DNA of 64,000 nt from Streptococcus cuniculi (lineage in GTDB: Bacteria; Bacillota; Bacilli; Lactobacillales; Streptococcaceae). The stretch lies in the NCBI RefSeq assembly GCF_004570575.1, contig NZ_SPPD01000001.1, forward strand, positions 62,001 to 126,000, written 5' to 3'. Every line of letters begins with the position of its first letter. Position 1 is the first letter of the stretch. A model generated the notes under the pieces. That model saw nothing but the letters and a program-made list of their open reading frames with translations, searched no databases and was not told the origin of the DNA. Positions 45,992 through 55,965 of this stretch are shown here, piece by piece. The position numbers and the translations under genes were made by a program.

Positions 45992-47389
45992 ATGAAGAAG
46001 GGGATTGTTCTCGTTGTCGTTAATGTAGTCCTAATAGGACTTGCTATTATTTTAGGAGTCAAGGCATTTGCCTATTTTCAAAATCAAAAGGTCACGGACT
46101 TTATTGCTGAAACGCAGAGCCGATTATTTGATCAGCAAGCTCAGGTCATCCAAACAGGAAATATTGGTTCGACTCATGTTGAAGCAGGGATTCCTAAGGA
46201 TGAAAATGGGCAAGAAAATGCTGTTTTTAAAGAGAAAATAGAAGCTTACATTGGGGAGAGGGTTGGCACTGAAAAACCGAGTGGCAAAACCAAGGAACTC
46301 TTTTTTGTGTCACTTAAGGATGGTGTAACCAACTTTTCGGGTGTTCATGCCAAGCAAATTCAGTCAGAACGCTATCAAGTAAAGACTTTTTCGGTGTCTT
46401 CTGGCGAAAAAGAAACAGGAGCTACCTTGTTAGTCACGCAAGATGGGCAACCTTTTACACTTGAAACGTTTGTGGCAGATAGTGGTGCTTTGAAAGCAGC
46501 TTTTAGTACACAGTTGAAGGCTGATTTGGCGGCTAAGCAAGTGGCAGAAGCAGATATTGAAAAAATTGTCAGTCAATTTGAAGCGAGCAATCTAACAAAC
46601 TATCCTTTTTCCTACAAGGAGAGCCAGTTGAGCCTGGATGTTCCAGAAAAAGAATTTCAGCTTAAGCATATTGCAATTCCAATCGCTTCGATTTTTGGGA
46701 TTGTAAAGGCGGAATATTTAGCGAGTGGCGATCAAGAAGCTTATGCGGCCTATCAGGCAGAAGAAGAGGCTAAGAAGCATCAAAAGCGGATTGCGTTGAC
46801 CTTTGATGATGGGCCAAGTGCTGTGACGACACCGCAGGTATTGGATATTCTAAAGAAGTACAATGTCAAGGCGACCTTCTTTGTCCTCGGTCAAAATATT
46901 GCAGGCAATGAAGAGATTCTCAAACGGATTGTTGCTGAAGGTCATGAAGTGGCGAGCCATACCTGGGATCATGCCAACCTTGTCACCTTATCAGGCGATC
47001 AAGTCAAGCAAGAGATGGATCAGACTCAAGAGGCGATTCAAAAAGTGACAGGACAAGCTCCGACCATGATGCGACCACCGTATGGTTCAGTCAATCAGTC
47101 TGTCATGTCTATCATGCAGTTGCCAGTAATCTACTGGTCTGTCGATTCCAAAGACTGGCAGAGTCGCAATCCTGTGGCTATCCTAGGTGAGGTGAAGGCC
47201 TACACCTATCCAGGTAGTATCATCTTGATGCACGATATTCACCAACCGACGGTTGACTCTTTGACCTCGGTCCTTAACTATCTCGTGGGACAAGGTTATC
47301 AACCAGTGACAGTAAGCGAGTTGCTTGGAAAGAATCTCAATCCACAATTGATTTACTATGATCAGCAGTCAGCTAGACCTGCGCAATAA
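45992..47389 (+). CDS. Polysaccharide deacetylase (PgdA-like)
   Basis: Membrane-anchored deacetylase of 465 residues. N-terminal signal-anchor (GIVLVVVNVVLIGLAIILGVKAFAYF), then a long extracellular domain (about 40-250, DUF3298-like features), then the NodB domain: TFDDGPS (Asp-Asp), SHTWDHANL (His-X3-His), RPPYGS, DSKDWQ and LMHDIH. PgdA deacetylates GlcNAc of peptidoglycan and confers lysozyme resistance; the match to PgdA is by domain order, so another substrate is possible. ATG 45992 has GAGGTG upstream. Confidence 0.9.
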   Translation: MKKGIVLVVVNVVLIGLAIILGVKAFAYFQNQKVTDFIAETQSRLFDQQAQVIQTGNIGSTHVEAGIPKDENGQENAVFKEKIEAYIGERVGTEKPSGKTKELFFVSLKDGVTNFSGVHAKQIQSERYQVKTFSVSSGEKETGATLLVTQDGQPFTLETFVADSGALKAAFSTQLKADLAAKQVAEADIEKIVSQFEASNLTNYPFSYKESQLSLDVPEKEFQLKHIAIPIASIFGIVKAEYLASGDQEAYAAYQAEEEAKKHQKRIALTFDDGPSAVTTPQVLDILKKYNVKATFFVLGQNIAGNEEILKRIVAEGHEVASHTWDHANLVTLSGDQVKQEMDQTQEAIQKVTGQAPTMMRPPYGSVNQSVMSIMQLPVIYWSVDSKDWQSRNPVAILGEVKAYTYPGSIILMHDIHQPTVDSLTSVLNYLVGQGYQPVTVSELLGKNLNPQLIYYDQQSARPAQ

Positions 47390-47417
47390 AAAGGACCTCC
47401 CTTCAAGGGAGGTTTTC
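47388..47417. terminator. Bidirectional terminator between the deacetylase and the helicase
   Basis: AAAAAGGACCTCCCTT-CA-AAGGGAGGTTTTC. Serves the two convergent genes on either side; it overlaps the last bases of the deacetylase stop. Confidence 0.85.
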
Positions 47418-47421
47418 TCGT

Positions 47422-48504
47422 CTAATCGACATATAACGTCTGATTTTTGAGGAACAGTTGGCGGACGGTGGCATATTTCTTGAGCGATTTGAGCTCTTCT
47501 GGATGGCTGATGAGGGTGATGACAAATCCGTCCTGTCCCATGCGACCAGTCCGTCCTGCTCGGTGAGTATAGGTTTCCTTGTCTCGTGGAACTTCATAGT
47601 TAACCACGCATTCAAGACGTTCAATATCGATCCCCCGCGCAACCAAGTCTGTTACAAGAAGCAAGGTGAGGGCATGGTTTTTAAAGTTTTCCAAGATAAC
47701 CTTGCGGAATTTGACATGAACGTCGCTGGCAAGAGAAACGGCTTCAATACCACGGTACTGCAATTTTTCCTCGGCACTTCCGAGGTCGGACAGAGAGTTA
47801 AAAAATACGAGGCCACGGAAATCTTCGACATGAGCGAGTTTGCGAAGCAGCTCAACCTTTTCCCGTTTGTCCACTTCGAGATAAAAGTGTTGGATGTTGG
47901 TCAACTCCATATTGTCAATGGCAATCGTGCGAGTATTGGGAGCTAGTTTGTCTGGATCAACTTGACTGGTTGCACTCATGTAAATCAACTGGTGATCACG
48001 TGGCGCGTAGCGACAAATTTTATCCACAAAAGGATATTGAGAATCGCTGAGCAATTGGTCAAATTCATCTAGGACAATGGTATTGATACTCATCATCTTA
48101 ATTTTTTTAAGTTTAATCAGCTCAAAAATCCGCCCCGGAGTACCAATCAAGATTTCAGGCCCTTTTTTCAAGCGTTCGATTTGGCGCTTTTGTCTAGAGC
48201 CAGATAGGAACAACTGCGCCTGAAGTCCAATCGATTCGGCCCAGGTTTTACAGACATCAAAGATTTGCCCAGCCAGCTCAGTATTTGGTGCTAGAATCAG
48301 CAACTGCTGAGCCTTTTTGGGCTGAATGGTTAAGAGGGTCGGGAACAGATAAGCCAATGTCTTACCAGTCCCTGTCGGGCTGATTCCAAGGACTGTTTCT
48401 CCTGCATGAATTGGCTCAAACATCTGTTCTTGAATAGGGGTAAAATTGGTAAAGCCAGCCTGGTCTAGCTGATCTTGCCAACTAGCGGGAAGTGTCGTTT
48501 TCAT
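47422..48504 (-). CDS. DEAD-box RNA helicase (short form)
   Basis: ATP-dependent RNA helicase of 360 residues. Q motif WQDQLDQAGFTNFTPIQEQMF, motif I SPTGTGKT, motif Ia APNTELAGQ, motif II LDEFD (Phe in place of Ala in DEAD), SAT motif MSATSQ, motif V VTDLVARGID and motif VI HRAGRTGRMG. No C-terminal RNA-binding extension, so it is a minimal helicase core, shorter than CshA/CshB types. Overlaps the upstream oxidoreductase gene by 23 bases. Confidence 0.91.
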   Translation of the reverse strand: MKTTLPASWQDQLDQAGFTNFTPIQEQMFEPIHAGETVLGISPTGTGKTLAYLFPTLLTIQPKKAQQLLILAPNTELAGQIFDVCKTWAESIGLQAQLFLSGSRQKRQIERLKKGPEILIGTPGRIFELIKLKKIKMMSINTIVLDEFDQLLSDSQYPFVDKICRYAPRDHQLIYMSATSQVDPDKLAPNTRTIAIDNMELTNIQHFYLEVDKREKVELLRKLAHVEDFRGLVFFNSLSDLGSAEEKLQYRGIEAVSLASDVHVKFRKVILENFKNHALTLLLVTDLVARGIDIERLECVVNYEVPRDKETYTHRAGRTGRMGQDGFVITLISHPEELKSLKKYATVRQLFLKNQTLYVD

Positions 48505-49483
48505 TCACATCTCCTTCAAAATGGATATGGGCAGTCTGCCGCATGTGGTAAAGCGTGTTGTGGACTGCCTGAGCAGCTGCTAGCCAGTTTTCATAGTGGT
48601 CCGGTTGCGGGCTTGCAATCATGTCCGCAAATCGTTCCACTTCTTCTAGCATGGTGTGCGGTGCCTGCGTGATGGCAAGTAGCTCAGCATCTCCTTTTAG
48701 CGGATGGAACATAGCAGAGCTGATATGCTCGATGGTGTCCAAGGCAAGTGTTCCCTGATTAGTATAGATTTCAGCAGGAAGCGAGCTGTTGATATCTTTT
48801 CCTGTTTGAATGGTTACTTGGAAGTTAGGATAAGTCAACTGACCAGAGCCATTCAAATCCACACTATTTGGCAGTTGATGAGCAGAATAGTGGGCATCCA
48901 TTGGTTCACCGAAAAGGCGAATGCAGGCATAGATAGGATAAATTCCCAAATCCATGAGAGCACCCCCGGCAAACTGACTAGAAAAGACATTTGGTGTTTT
49001 TCCAGTAAGAAGGTCAGGCATTTTGGACGAATATTTAGCATAGCTAAAATGTGCGCCCCAAACCTCCTTGTCCGCTAAAAAATCAGCAATAATAGTAAAA
49101 GCCTGTTCGTGGTAATTACGGGCGGCTTCAAAGACGAAGACGGATTGTTCTTTTGCTGTCTTCACCAAGTCAGACCATTCCTCTGGTCGTGTGACTGCTG
49201 GTTTTTCGATGATAACATGTTTCTTTGCAAGGAGGGCAGCTTTTGCTTGAGCGTAGTGGAGGGAGTTAGGACTTGCGATGTAGAGAATGTCGATTGTGCT
49301 TGTTAGAAATTCCTCCATATCTGCGTAGAGCTGAATGTCTGTGTCATAGCGTTCTGCGAATGTTCTTGCGCTTTCCATGGTCCGTGAGTAGACGGCTACC
49401 AGTTGGTATTTTTTTGTTTCATGAGCAGCTGCGATAAAATGATGCGCAATTGCTCCTGTTCCAATAATGCCTAGTTTTAACAT
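48482..49483 (-). CDS. Gfo/Idh/MocA family oxidoreductase
   Basis: NAD(P)-dependent dehydrogenase of 333 residues. Rossmann motif LGIIGTGAIAHHFIAAA (residues 3-19) and the EKPAV motif with catalytic-region Lys (HVIIEKPAVTRPEEW) are clear. The substrate, perhaps a sugar or inositol-like polyol, cannot be named. The gene is divergently arranged from udk with its own extended -10 promoter and overlaps the helicase gene by 23 bases. Confidence 0.87.
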   Translation of the reverse strand: MLKLGIIGTGAIAHHFIAAAHETKKYQLVAVYSRTMESARTFAERYDTDIQLYADMEEFLTSTIDILYIASPNSLHYAQAKAALLAKKHVIIEKPAVTRPEEWSDLVKTAKEQSVFVFEAARNYHEQAFTIIADFLADKEVWGAHFSYAKYSSKMPDLLTGKTPNVFSSQFAGGALMDLGIYPIYACIRLFGEPMDAHYSAHQLPNSVDLNGSGQLTYPNFQVTIQTGKDINSSLPAEIYTNQGTLALDTIEHISSAMFHPLKGDAELLAITQAPHTMLEEVERFADMIASPQPDHYENWLAAAQAVHNTLYHMRQTAHIHFEGDVNENDTSR

Positions 49484-49512
49484 GATGCTTCCTTTATTGA
49501 TTTGATAAGATT

Positions 49513-49521
49513 ATTATACCA
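49513..49521 (-). promoter_or_regulatory. Extended -10 promoter of the oxidoreductase
   Basis: Minus strand TGGTATAAT, 30 bases before the ATG; no good -35. Confidence 0.6.
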
Positions 49522-49555
49522 TGAATGAAGAGAGAATGTCGGAAGTAGAAATTGT

Positions 49556-49586
49556 TTGACACGGGAAGCTCATTTTATGGTACAAT
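49556..49586 (+). promoter_or_regulatory. Promoter of udk
   Basis: TTGACA (49556-49561), 19-base spacer, TACAAT (49581-49586) preceded by TGG (extended -10). Divergent from the oxidoreductase promoter. Confidence 0.65.
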
Positions 49587-49613
49587 AGGTTGAATACAAA
49601 TGAGGAGTGACTC

Positions 49614-50243
49614 ATGGCACAAAAACCGATTATTATTGGCGTAACTGGTGGCTCAGGAGGTGGAAAAACCAGTGTTTCACGCGCCATTTTAAATAATTTC
49701 CCCAATGCCCGCATTTCGATGATCGAACACGATTCCTACTACAAAAATCAATCGCATTTGACCTTTGAAGAGCGGATTTTGACCAACTATGACCATCCCC
49801 TAGCGTTTGATACGGATTTGATGATTTATCATCTCAGTGAATTGTTGGCAGGACGTGGAGTGGATATTCCGATTTATGATTACACCCAGCATACCCGTTC
49901 TGATAAGACCTATCATCAAGAGCCACAAGATGTCTTCATTGTAGAGGGCATTCTCGTCTTAGAAGACAAGCGTCTGCGCGATTTGATGGACATTAAGATT
50001 TTTGTGGACACAGATGATGATGTGCGGATTATCCGTCGGATTAAGCGAGATATGGAAGAGCGGGGCCGTAGCCTCGATAGTGTGATTGAGCAGTATCTGG
50101 GTGTGGTGAAACCCATGTATCATCAATTTATTGAGCCAACTAAGCGCTACGCTGATATCGTCATTCCAGAAGGGGTATCCAATGTCGTAGCAATTGACCT
50201 AATCAATACCAAGGTTGAGAGTATCTTGCGTAGCCGTGGTTAG
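49614..50243 (+). CDS. udk: Uridine kinase
   Basis: Pyrimidine salvage kinase (209 residues) phosphorylating uridine and cytidine. P-loop GGSGGGKTS (9-17), [12 protein letters not shown] for nucleoside binding, [12 protein letters not shown] and [20 protein letters not shown]. Length normal. Own promoter; a terminator follows. Assignment is firm. Confidence 0.96.
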   Translation: MAQKPIIIGVTGGSGGGKTSVSRAILNNFPNARISMIEHDSYYKNQSHLTFEERILTNYDHPLAFDTDLMIYHLSELLAGRGVDIPIYDYTQHTRSDKTYHQEPQDVFIVEGILVLEDKRLRDLMDIKIFVDTDDDVRIIRRIKRDMEERGRSLDSVIEQYLGVVKPMYHQFIEPTKRYADIVIPEGVSNVVAIDLINTKVESILRSRG

Positions 50244-50250
50244 TAGAAAC

Positions 50251-50279
50251 AAGAAGCGGATGTACTCCGTTTCTTTTTT
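50251..50279 (+). terminator. Terminator after udk
   Basis: AAGAAGCGGA-loop-TCCGTTTCTTTTTT; stem with one G-T pair and T run. Confidence 0.85.
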
Positions 50280-50285
50280 AAAACA

Positions 50286-50318
50286 AATTATCAGATAATT
50301 AAAATAATACAGAAAATT
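50286..50318 (+). promoter_or_regulatory. CodY-like boxes upstream of the leu operon
   Basis: AATTATCAGATAATT (50286-50300) is a perfect palindrome and fits the CodY box AATTTTCWGAAAATT at 13 of 15 positions. A weaker second box (11 of 15) lies at 50304-50318. Both are just upstream of the -35. CodY repression of branched-chain amino-acid genes is established in streptococci and lactococci. Confidence 0.7.
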
Positions 50319-50319
50319 A

Positions 50320-50348
50320 TTGCAATAAGAACTAAAAAATGGTATGAT
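50320..50348 (+). promoter_or_regulatory. Promoter of the leu operon
   Basis: TTGCAA (50320-50325), 17-base spacer, TATGAT (50343-50348). The leader begins about 25 bases before the leader peptide. Confidence 0.75.
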
Positions 50349-50378
50349 AAGTTCATTCATCTACAAGGAGAAAGTCAA

Positions 50379-50426
50379 ATGAAACGCATTTCGTCTATGA
50401 ACTTATTGTTGCGACGAGGGGGCTAG
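50379..50426 (+). CDS. Leu leader peptide (attenuation)
   Basis: A 15-codon ORF, MKRISSMNLLLRRGG, with three consecutive leucine codons (TTA TTG TTG at 50403-50411) and a ribosome site AAGGAGAAAG 8 bases before ATG. It lies directly upstream of an attenuator. Ribosome stalling at the Leu codons when Leu-tRNA is scarce would favour the antiterminator. The arrangement fits classical leader-peptide attenuation. Confidence 0.82.
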   Translation: MKRISSMNLLLRRGG

Positions 50427-50455
50427 TGCACAGTAGCATTAGTCCTGTTTGGCTT

Positions 50456-50498
50456 ACCAAGCGGGCAAACATCTCGCTTGGTCAAGTGAGATGTTTTT
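50456..50498 (+). terminator. Leu attenuator with competing antiterminator
   Basis: Terminator: AACATCTCGCTTG (50468-50480) with CAAGTGAGATGTT (50483-50495) plus a T run. Alternative pairing: ACCAAGCG (50456-50463) with CGCTTGGT (50475-50482), which would destroy the terminator. The two structures share 50475-50482, as expected for an attenuation switch. Confidence 0.82.
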
Positions 50499-50523
50499 AT
50501 TTATGGAGAAAGAGGAGTAGATT

Positions 50524-52080
50524 ATGCGTACAGTTGAATTTCTTGATACCAGTCTTCGTGACGGGGAGCAGACCCCAGGAGTGAATTTTTCGATTAAGGA
50601 AAAGATTGCCATTGCCAAGCAACTAGAAAAATGGGGTATTTCAGCCATTGAGGCAGGTTTTCCAGCAGCCAGTCCAGATTCCTTTACAGCGGTCAATGAG
50701 ATTGCAAAAGCGATGAAAACAACGGCTGTGACAGGTCTGGCTCGGCTAGTCAAGTCAGACATTGATGCCTGTTATGAGGCGCTAAAAGATGCCAAATACC
50801 CGCAGATTCATGTCTTTATCGCCACCAGTCCCATTCACCGTGAGTTTAAGCTGAAAAAGACCAAGGAAGAGATTCTTGAGAATATCAAAGAATATGTCAG
50901 CTATGCTCGGTCTAAATTTGCCGTTGTTGAATTTTCACCTGAAGACGGCACGCGGACGGAGCTGGATTTTCTTTTAGAGGTTGTTCAGACTGCGGTGGAC
51001 GCGGGAGCGACCTACATTAACATTCCTGATACAGTCGGCTTTACCACGCCTGAGGAATATGGGCAGCTCTTTAAGTATCTCATCGAGCATGTCACGTCAG
51101 ACCATGAGATTATCTTTAGCCCTCATTGTCACGATGACCTAGGTATGGCGGTGGCAAACAGTCTTTCAGCCATTAAAAATGGGGCAGGTCGTGTGGAAGG
51201 CACGATTAATGGAATCGGTGAGCGGGCAGGAAATGCGGCTTTAGAAGAAGTAGCTGTGGCCCTTAATATCCGTGCGGACTACTATCAGGTAGAGACGGAC
51301 ATTGTCCTCAAGGAAACGATTAACACTTCTGAAATGGTATCACGTTTTTCTGGAATTGCCATTCCGAAGAACAAGGCTGTGGTCGGTGGGAACGCCTTTT
51401 CGCACGAGTCAGGCATTCACCAAGACGGTGTCCTTAAAAACCCACTGACCTATGAAATTATTACGCCAGAATTGGTCGGTGTCAAGAGCAATAGCCTACC
51501 GCTTGGCAAACTCTCTGGTCGCCATGCTTTTGTGGAGAAATTAAAAGAATTAGCGCTGGAATTTGACGAAGTAGAAATCAATGAACTCTTCAGCAAGTTT
51601 AAGGCCTTGGCGGATAAAAAACAAGAGATTACCGATGCCGATATTCGTGCCTTGATTGCAGGGGTGACCGTGGAAAATCCAGAAGGCTTCCACTTTGATG
51701 ACTTGACCCTTGCAGTCGACGGCGAGCAGATGATGGCGATGGTTCGCTTGGTCAATGCTGATAGCGAGAAAGTCGAATGTCAGGCAACTGGCAAAGGTAG
51801 TGTTGAAGCGATTTTCAATGCCATTGATGACTTTTTCCATCAAGAAGTCAAACTCTTGTCTTACAATATTGAGGCGGTGACGGATGGAATCGACTCGCAG
51901 GCGCGTGTCTTGGTGACGGTTGAAAATCAGGCAACAGAGACGATTTTCAATGCCTCAGGGCTAGATTTTGATGTCTTGAAAGCGAGTGCTATTGCCTATA
52001 TCCATGCCAATATCTTTGTCCAAAAAGAAAATGAGGGAAGCATTGGGCAAACCGTATCCTATCGTGATATACTAGAGTAG
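50524..52080 (+). CDS. leuA: 2-Isopropylmalate synthase
   Basis: First committed enzyme of leucine biosynthesis (518 residues), condensing acetyl-CoA with 2-oxoisovalerate. TIM-barrel signature [17 protein letters not shown] (near residue 8), [17 protein letters not shown] metal-binding motif, and [22 protein letters not shown]. The C-terminal regulatory domain (about 390-518) that binds leucine is present, so feedback inhibition is expected. Ribosome site AGAGGAG. Fifteen bases to leuB. Confidence 0.97.
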   Translation: MRTVEFLDTSLRDGEQTPGVNFSIKEKIAIAKQLEKWGISAIEAGFPAASPDSFTAVNEIAKAMKTTAVTGLARLVKSDIDACYEALKDAKYPQIHVFIATSPIHREFKLKKTKEEILENIKEYVSYARSKFAVVEFSPEDGTRTELDFLLEVVQTAVDAGATYINIPDTVGFTTPEEYGQLFKYLIEHVTSDHEIIFSPHCHDDLGMAVANSLSAIKNGAGRVEGTINGIGERAGNAALEEVAVALNIRADYYQVETDIVLKETINTSEMVSRFSGIAIPKNKAVVGGNAFSHESGIHQDGVLKNPLTYEIITPELVGVKSNSLPLGKLSGRHAFVEKLKELALEFDEVEINELFSKFKALADKKQEITDADIRALIAGVTVENPEGFHFDDLTLAVDGEQMMAMVRLVNADSEKVECQATGKGSVEAIFNAIDDFFHQEVKLLSYNIEAVTDGIDSQARVLVTVENQATETIFNASGLDFDVLKASAIAYIHANIFVQKENEGSIGQTVSYRDILE

Positions 52081-52094
52081 TTGAGGAGGAAGCT

Positions 52095-53129
52095 ATGAAA
52101 AAAACAATCGTTGCCCTTGCAGGTGACGGCATTGGACCTGAAATAATGGCGGCGGGCTTGCAGGTGCTAGAAGCAGTCAGGTCAAGCCTTGGTTTTGAAT
52201 ATGAAGTGGTGGAAAAGGCTTTTGGTGGTGCAGGGATTGTGGCCAAAGGACACCCGCTTCCCCAAGATACCTTGGAGGCTTGTAGAAGGGCAGATGCGAT
52301 CCTTCTTGCTGCTATTGGCAGCCCTAAATATGACCATGCCTTGGTTCGACCAGAGCAAGGGTTGCTAGCACTTCGTAAGGAACTAGGGCTGTATGCCAAT
52401 ATTCGTCCGGTGACCATCTTCCCTGCTTTGAAACATCTCTCGCCTTTGAAAGAGGAGCGAATTGCCGATGTGGATTTTGTCCTTGTGCGCGAGTTGACAG
52501 GCGGGATTTACTTTGGTGACCATGAGTTACAAGAAGATGTAGCACGTGATGTTAATAAGTATCAGGCCTTTGAGATTGAGCGGATTCTGCGTCAGGCCTT
52601 TGAATTAGCCAGAATACGGAAGAAAAAAGTGACCAGCATTGACAAGCAAAATGTCCTTGCCACTTCAAAATTGTGGCGAAGAGTGGCGGAACGCATTGCT
52701 CAAGACTATCCTGATGTGGTCTTGGAGCACCAATTAGTTGATAGCGCAGCTATGGTGATGATTACCCATCCTGATCGATTTGATGTACTGGTGACGGAAA
52801 ATCTCTTCGGTGATATTTTGTCAGATGAGGCGAGTGTTTTGTCTGGGACGCTAGGGGTCATGCCGTCTGCCAGTCACGGAACCGGGGCTAGTCTCTACGA
52901 GCCAATTCATGGCTCTGCTCCTGATATTGCAGGGCAGGGGATTGCCAATCCCGTCAGCATGATTTTGTCCGTTGCTATGATGCTGCGTGATAGTTTTGGA
53001 GAAGGTGTAGTCGCTCAAAAGATAGAAGATGCGGTTGCAGCCAGTTTTGCGGAGGGCATCTTGACAAGAGATTTAGGAGGAAATGCCTCTACCCTTGAAG
53101 CGGTAGATGCAATTATAAAACACTTATGA
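52095..53129 (+). CDS. leuB: 3-Isopropylmalate dehydrogenase
   Basis: NAD-dependent beta-decarboxylating dehydrogenase (344 residues) giving 2-oxoisocaproate. Family motifs: GDGIGPEIMAAGLQVL, LRKELGLYANIRPV (substrate Args), VRELTGGIYFG, KQNVLATSKLW, ENLFGDILSDEASVLSGTLGVMPSAS, YEPIHGSAPDIAGQGIANP. The end overlaps the DUF1294 gene by 4 bases. Confidence 0.97.
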   Translation: MKKTIVALAGDGIGPEIMAAGLQVLEAVRSSLGFEYEVVEKAFGGAGIVAKGHPLPQDTLEACRRADAILLAAIGSPKYDHALVRPEQGLLALRKELGLYANIRPVTIFPALKHLSPLKEERIADVDFVLVRELTGGIYFGDHELQEDVARDVNKYQAFEIERILRQAFELARIRKKKVTSIDKQNVLATSKLWRRVAERIAQDYPDVVLEHQLVDSAAMVMITHPDRFDVLVTENLFGDILSDEASVLSGTLGVMPSASHGTGASLYEPIHGSAPDIAGQGIANPVSMILSVAMMLRDSFGEGVVAQKIEDAVAASFAEGILTRDLGGNASTLEAVDAIIKHL

Positions 53130-53395
53130 CAATCAAACAAATGGTGAGTATGGCCCTCGTGGTCTGGAATTTAATCGTCTTTACCACCTATGGCTTGGAC
53201 AAGGGAAAAGCACGGCAACAAGCCTATCGCATCCCTGAGAAAACCTTGCTTGCAATGAGTATTATGGGTGGAGGTCCGGGGGCTTGGGCTGGTGGAGTCT
53301 GTTTTCATCATAAGACGCGGAAATGGTATTTTCAATTGGCTTGGTTCCTCGGGTTAATCATCGACGGAGCAATCATTTACTGGATTTGGGGGTAG
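53126..53395 (+). CDS. DUF1294 membrane protein within the leu operon
   Basis: 89 residues with two or three hydrophobic segments (near 7-22, 45-55 and 68-87) and the DUF1294 signature [48 protein letters not shown]. Function unknown. It overlaps leuB by 4 bases and is followed by leuC after 1 base, so it is fully inside the operon and should be expressed with it; whether it belongs to leucine metabolism is unknown. Confidence 0.85.
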   Translation: MTIKQMVSMALVVWNLIVFTTYGLDKGKARQQAYRIPEKTLLAMSIMGGGPGAWAGGVCFHHKTRKWYFQLAWFLGLIIDGAIIYWIWG

Positions 53396-53396
53396 A

Positions 53397-54779
53397 ATGG
53401 CTGGAAAATCGATTTTAGATAAGGTCTGGGAGCGCCATGTCATTACAGGAAAAGAGGGGCAACCCCAGCTCATGTACGTTGACCAACATTATATTCATGA
53501 GGTGACGAGCCCTCAGGCTTTTCAAGGCTTGCGTGATGCAGGTAGACGCCTGCGGAGGCCTGATTTGACTTACGGAACCTTTGATCATAATGTGCCCACG
53601 GTCAATATCTATGATATTCGGGATGTGATTTCAAAAGCACAGATGGACAAATTAGCGGAAAATGTGGTCGAATTTGGCATTGACTGCGCTGATCATGGCT
53701 CCGAACTCCAAGGTATTGTCCACATGATTGGGCCAGAAACAGGGCGTACCCAACCAGGGAAGTTCATCGTCTGTGGAGATAGCCATACGGCAACGCACGG
53801 TGCCTTTGGTGCCTTGGCTTTTGGAATTGGAACGAGTGAAGTCGAGCATGTCTTTGCGACTCAGACTATCTGGCAAGTTAAGCCTAAAAAACTCTTGGTC
53901 GAATTTGTCGGTCAGCCCCAAAAAGGAGTCTATGCCAAGGATTTTATTCTCGCCTTGATTGCACAGCATGGGGTTGGAGTGGGAGTTGGCTATGCAGTGG
54001 AATACTGCGGTGATGCAATCGAATGCCTCAGCATGGAAGAACGCATGACCATTTGCAATATGTCCATTGAATTTGGTTCAAAAATTGGTATGATGAATCC
54101 CGACCAAACAACCTATGACTATGTAAGGCAGACAGCAAATGCTCCGCGTGATATGGAAGCAGCAATTGCTGACTGGCAAACCTTGGTTTCAGATGACGAT
54201 GCGGTTTACGACAAGGTCATTCGTATGGATGTATCCAGCTTAGCACCTATGGTGACTTGGGGAACCAATCCCTCTATGGGGGTTGCGGTCGGTGAACCAT
54301 TTCCAGCTATTAAGGACATGAATGACGAGCGGGCTTATCAATACATGGGAACCCGCCCAGGGCAGAAGATTGAAGAAATTGAACTGGGCTATATCTTCAT
54401 TGGCTCCTGTACCAATGCGCGCTTGAGTGATTTGGAGCTGGCAGCCAAATTTGTCAAGGGCAAGAAAATTGCTCCCCATGTGACAGCTATTGTTGTGCCG
54501 GGGAGCCGACCTGTCAAGCGAGCGGCTGAAAAATTGGGCTTGGACAAGATTTTTCTCGAAGCCGGCTTTGAATGGCGAGATCCGGGCTGCTCCATGTGCT
54601 TGGGCATGAATCCAGACAAGGTACCAGACGGTGTGCACTGTGCCTCGACCAGTAATCGAAATTTTGAAGATCGACAAGGTTTTGGCGCTAAGACCCATCT
54701 GTGCAGTCCTGCCATGGCAGCAGCTGCCGCCATCGCTGGTCGCTTCGTTGATGTCAGAAAACTGGAGGAGGTAGGCTGA
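53397..54779 (+). CDS. leuC: 3-Isopropylmalate dehydratase large subunit
   Basis: [4Fe-4S] isomerase subunit (460 residues). Cluster ligands: Cys in [13 protein letters not shown] and Cys pair in [12 protein letters not shown] (typical of aconitase family). Motifs [48 protein letters not shown]. It works as a heterodimer with LeuD, encoded 1 base downstream. Confidence 0.96.
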   Translation: MAGKSILDKVWERHVITGKEGQPQLMYVDQHYIHEVTSPQAFQGLRDAGRRLRRPDLTYGTFDHNVPTVNIYDIRDVISKAQMDKLAENVVEFGIDCADHGSELQGIVHMIGPETGRTQPGKFIVCGDSHTATHGAFGALAFGIGTSEVEHVFATQTIWQVKPKKLLVEFVGQPQKGVYAKDFILALIAQHGVGVGVGYAVEYCGDAIECLSMEERMTICNMSIEFGSKIGMMNPDQTTYDYVRQTANAPRDMEAAIADWQTLVSDDDAVYDKVIRMDVSSLAPMVTWGTNPSMGVAVGEPFPAIKDMNDERAYQYMGTRPGQKIEEIELGYIFIGSCTNARLSDLELAAKFVKGKKIAPHVTAIVVPGSRPVKRAAEKLGLDKIFLEAGFEWRDPGCSMCLGMNPDKVPDGVHCASTSNRNFEDRQGFGAKTHLCSPAMAAAAAIAGRFVDVRKLEEVG

Positions 54780-54780
54780 T

Positions 54781-55428
54781 ATGGAACCCTTTACGACTTA
54801 TACAGGAACGACGGTTCCGCTGATGAATGATAATATTGATACGGACCAGATTCTCCCCAAGCAGTTTCTCAAGCTGATTGATAAGAAAGGGTTTGGCAAG
54901 TACCTCATGTATGCTTGGCGTTACTTGGACCATGCCTATACAGAAAATCCTGATTTTGTGTTTAACAGGGACGAATACCGTCAGGCGACCATTTTAGTGA
55001 CAGGGGATAATTTTGGAGCAGGTTCCTCCCGAGAACACGCGGCTTGGGCTCTGTCTGATTATGGGTTTAGGGTCGTGATTGCAGGTTCTTTTGGAGATAT
55101 TCACTACAATAATGAATTGAACAATGGCATCTTGCCCATTGTCCAGCCAAGGGAAGTCCGTGAGAAATTAGCAAATCTTTCCCCTGCTGATGAAGTGACC
55201 GTTGATTTAGAAAAGCAGGTTATCCTTTCACCTGTGGGCGAATTTCACTTTGACATTGACAGCGAGTGGAAATACAAGCTTTTAAATGGCTTAGATGATA
55301 TCGGTATCACCCTTCAATATGAGGAGTTGATTGCTGCTTATGAACGCAATCGCCCTGCCTATTGGAGAAAAGACGAGGAAGAAAAAGCATCAGGAAAAGA
55401 AAGAATTTCATCAGAAAAGAGGGGCTAG
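54781..55428 (+). CDS. leuD: 3-Isopropylmalate dehydratase small subunit
   Basis: Small subunit (215 residues) with motifs [55 protein letters not shown]. It is about 15-20 residues longer than usual at the C-terminus, with a charged tail ([21 protein letters not shown]). The stop codon TAG lies in the loop of the operon terminator. Follows leuC after 1 base. Confidence 0.95.
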   Translation: MEPFTTYTGTTVPLMNDNIDTDQILPKQFLKLIDKKGFGKYLMYAWRYLDHAYTENPDFVFNRDEYRQATILVTGDNFGAGSSREHAAWALSDYGFRVVIAGSFGDIHYNNELNNGILPIVQPREVREKLANLSPADEVTVDLEKQVILSPVGEFHFDIDSEWKYKLLNGLDDIGITLQYEELIAAYERNRPAYWRKDEEEKASGKERISSEKRG

Positions 55429-55440
55429 GCCCCTCTTTTT
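55418..55440 (+). terminator. Terminator at the end of leuD, overlapping its stop
   Basis: AGAGGGG-CTAGG-CCCCTCTTTTT; the loop contains the leuD stop codon (55426-55428). Confidence 0.9.
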
Positions 55441-55467
55441 GCCCGCTTTTATGCTATAATAAGAGCT

Positions 55468-55965
55468 ATGTTAGAACAAGAAAAAAAATCAACCTATGAC
55501 TTACTCTTAGCCCAGTTAGCAGGGCTTCTTGACGGCGAACGCAATGCTTTGGCCAACCTGTCCAACAGCGCAGCCCTCCTTAATCAGACGCTTCCTGATT
55601 CTGTCTTTACAGGCTATTATCTCTTTGACGGGACAGAATTGATTTTAGGGCCTTTTCAAGGCAGCGTTTCCTGTGTTCATATTGCACTTGGAAAGGGTGT
55701 CTGTGGCCAGTCTGCTCAAGAAAGCAGAACCATCATCGTAGACGATGTGCGGACCCACGCTAACTATATTTCCTGCGATGCGGCAGCGTTGTCTGAGATT
55801 GTTGTGCCCATGATGAAAAATGGGCAACTGTTGGGAGTGCTTGACCTTGACTCTCGTTTGGTGGCGGATTACGATGCCATCGACAAGGAATATCTCGAGC
55901 GATTCGTAGCTCTCTTGGTAGAGGGGACGGATTGGAATTTTGCCATGTTTGGAGAAAAAAACTAA
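55468..55965 (+). CDS. msrC: Free methionine-(R)-sulfoxide reductase (GAF domain)
   Basis: GAF-domain enzyme (165 residues) that reduces free Met-R-sulfoxide. The catalytic cysteines are in the family positions: [12 protein letters not shown] (middle) and [17 protein letters not shown], the pattern of fRMsr/MsrC. It starts close to a TATAAT (55455-55460) and overlaps dnaX by one base (TAATG), so it is in an operon with dnaX. Confidence 0.87.
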   Translation: MLEQEKKSTYDLLLAQLAGLLDGERNALANLSNSAALLNQTLPDSVFTGYYLFDGTELILGPFQGSVSCVHIALGKGVCGQSAQESRTIIVDDVRTHANYISCDAAALSEIVVPMMKNGQLLGVLDLDSRLVADYDAIDKEYLERFVALLVEGTDWNFAMFGEKN

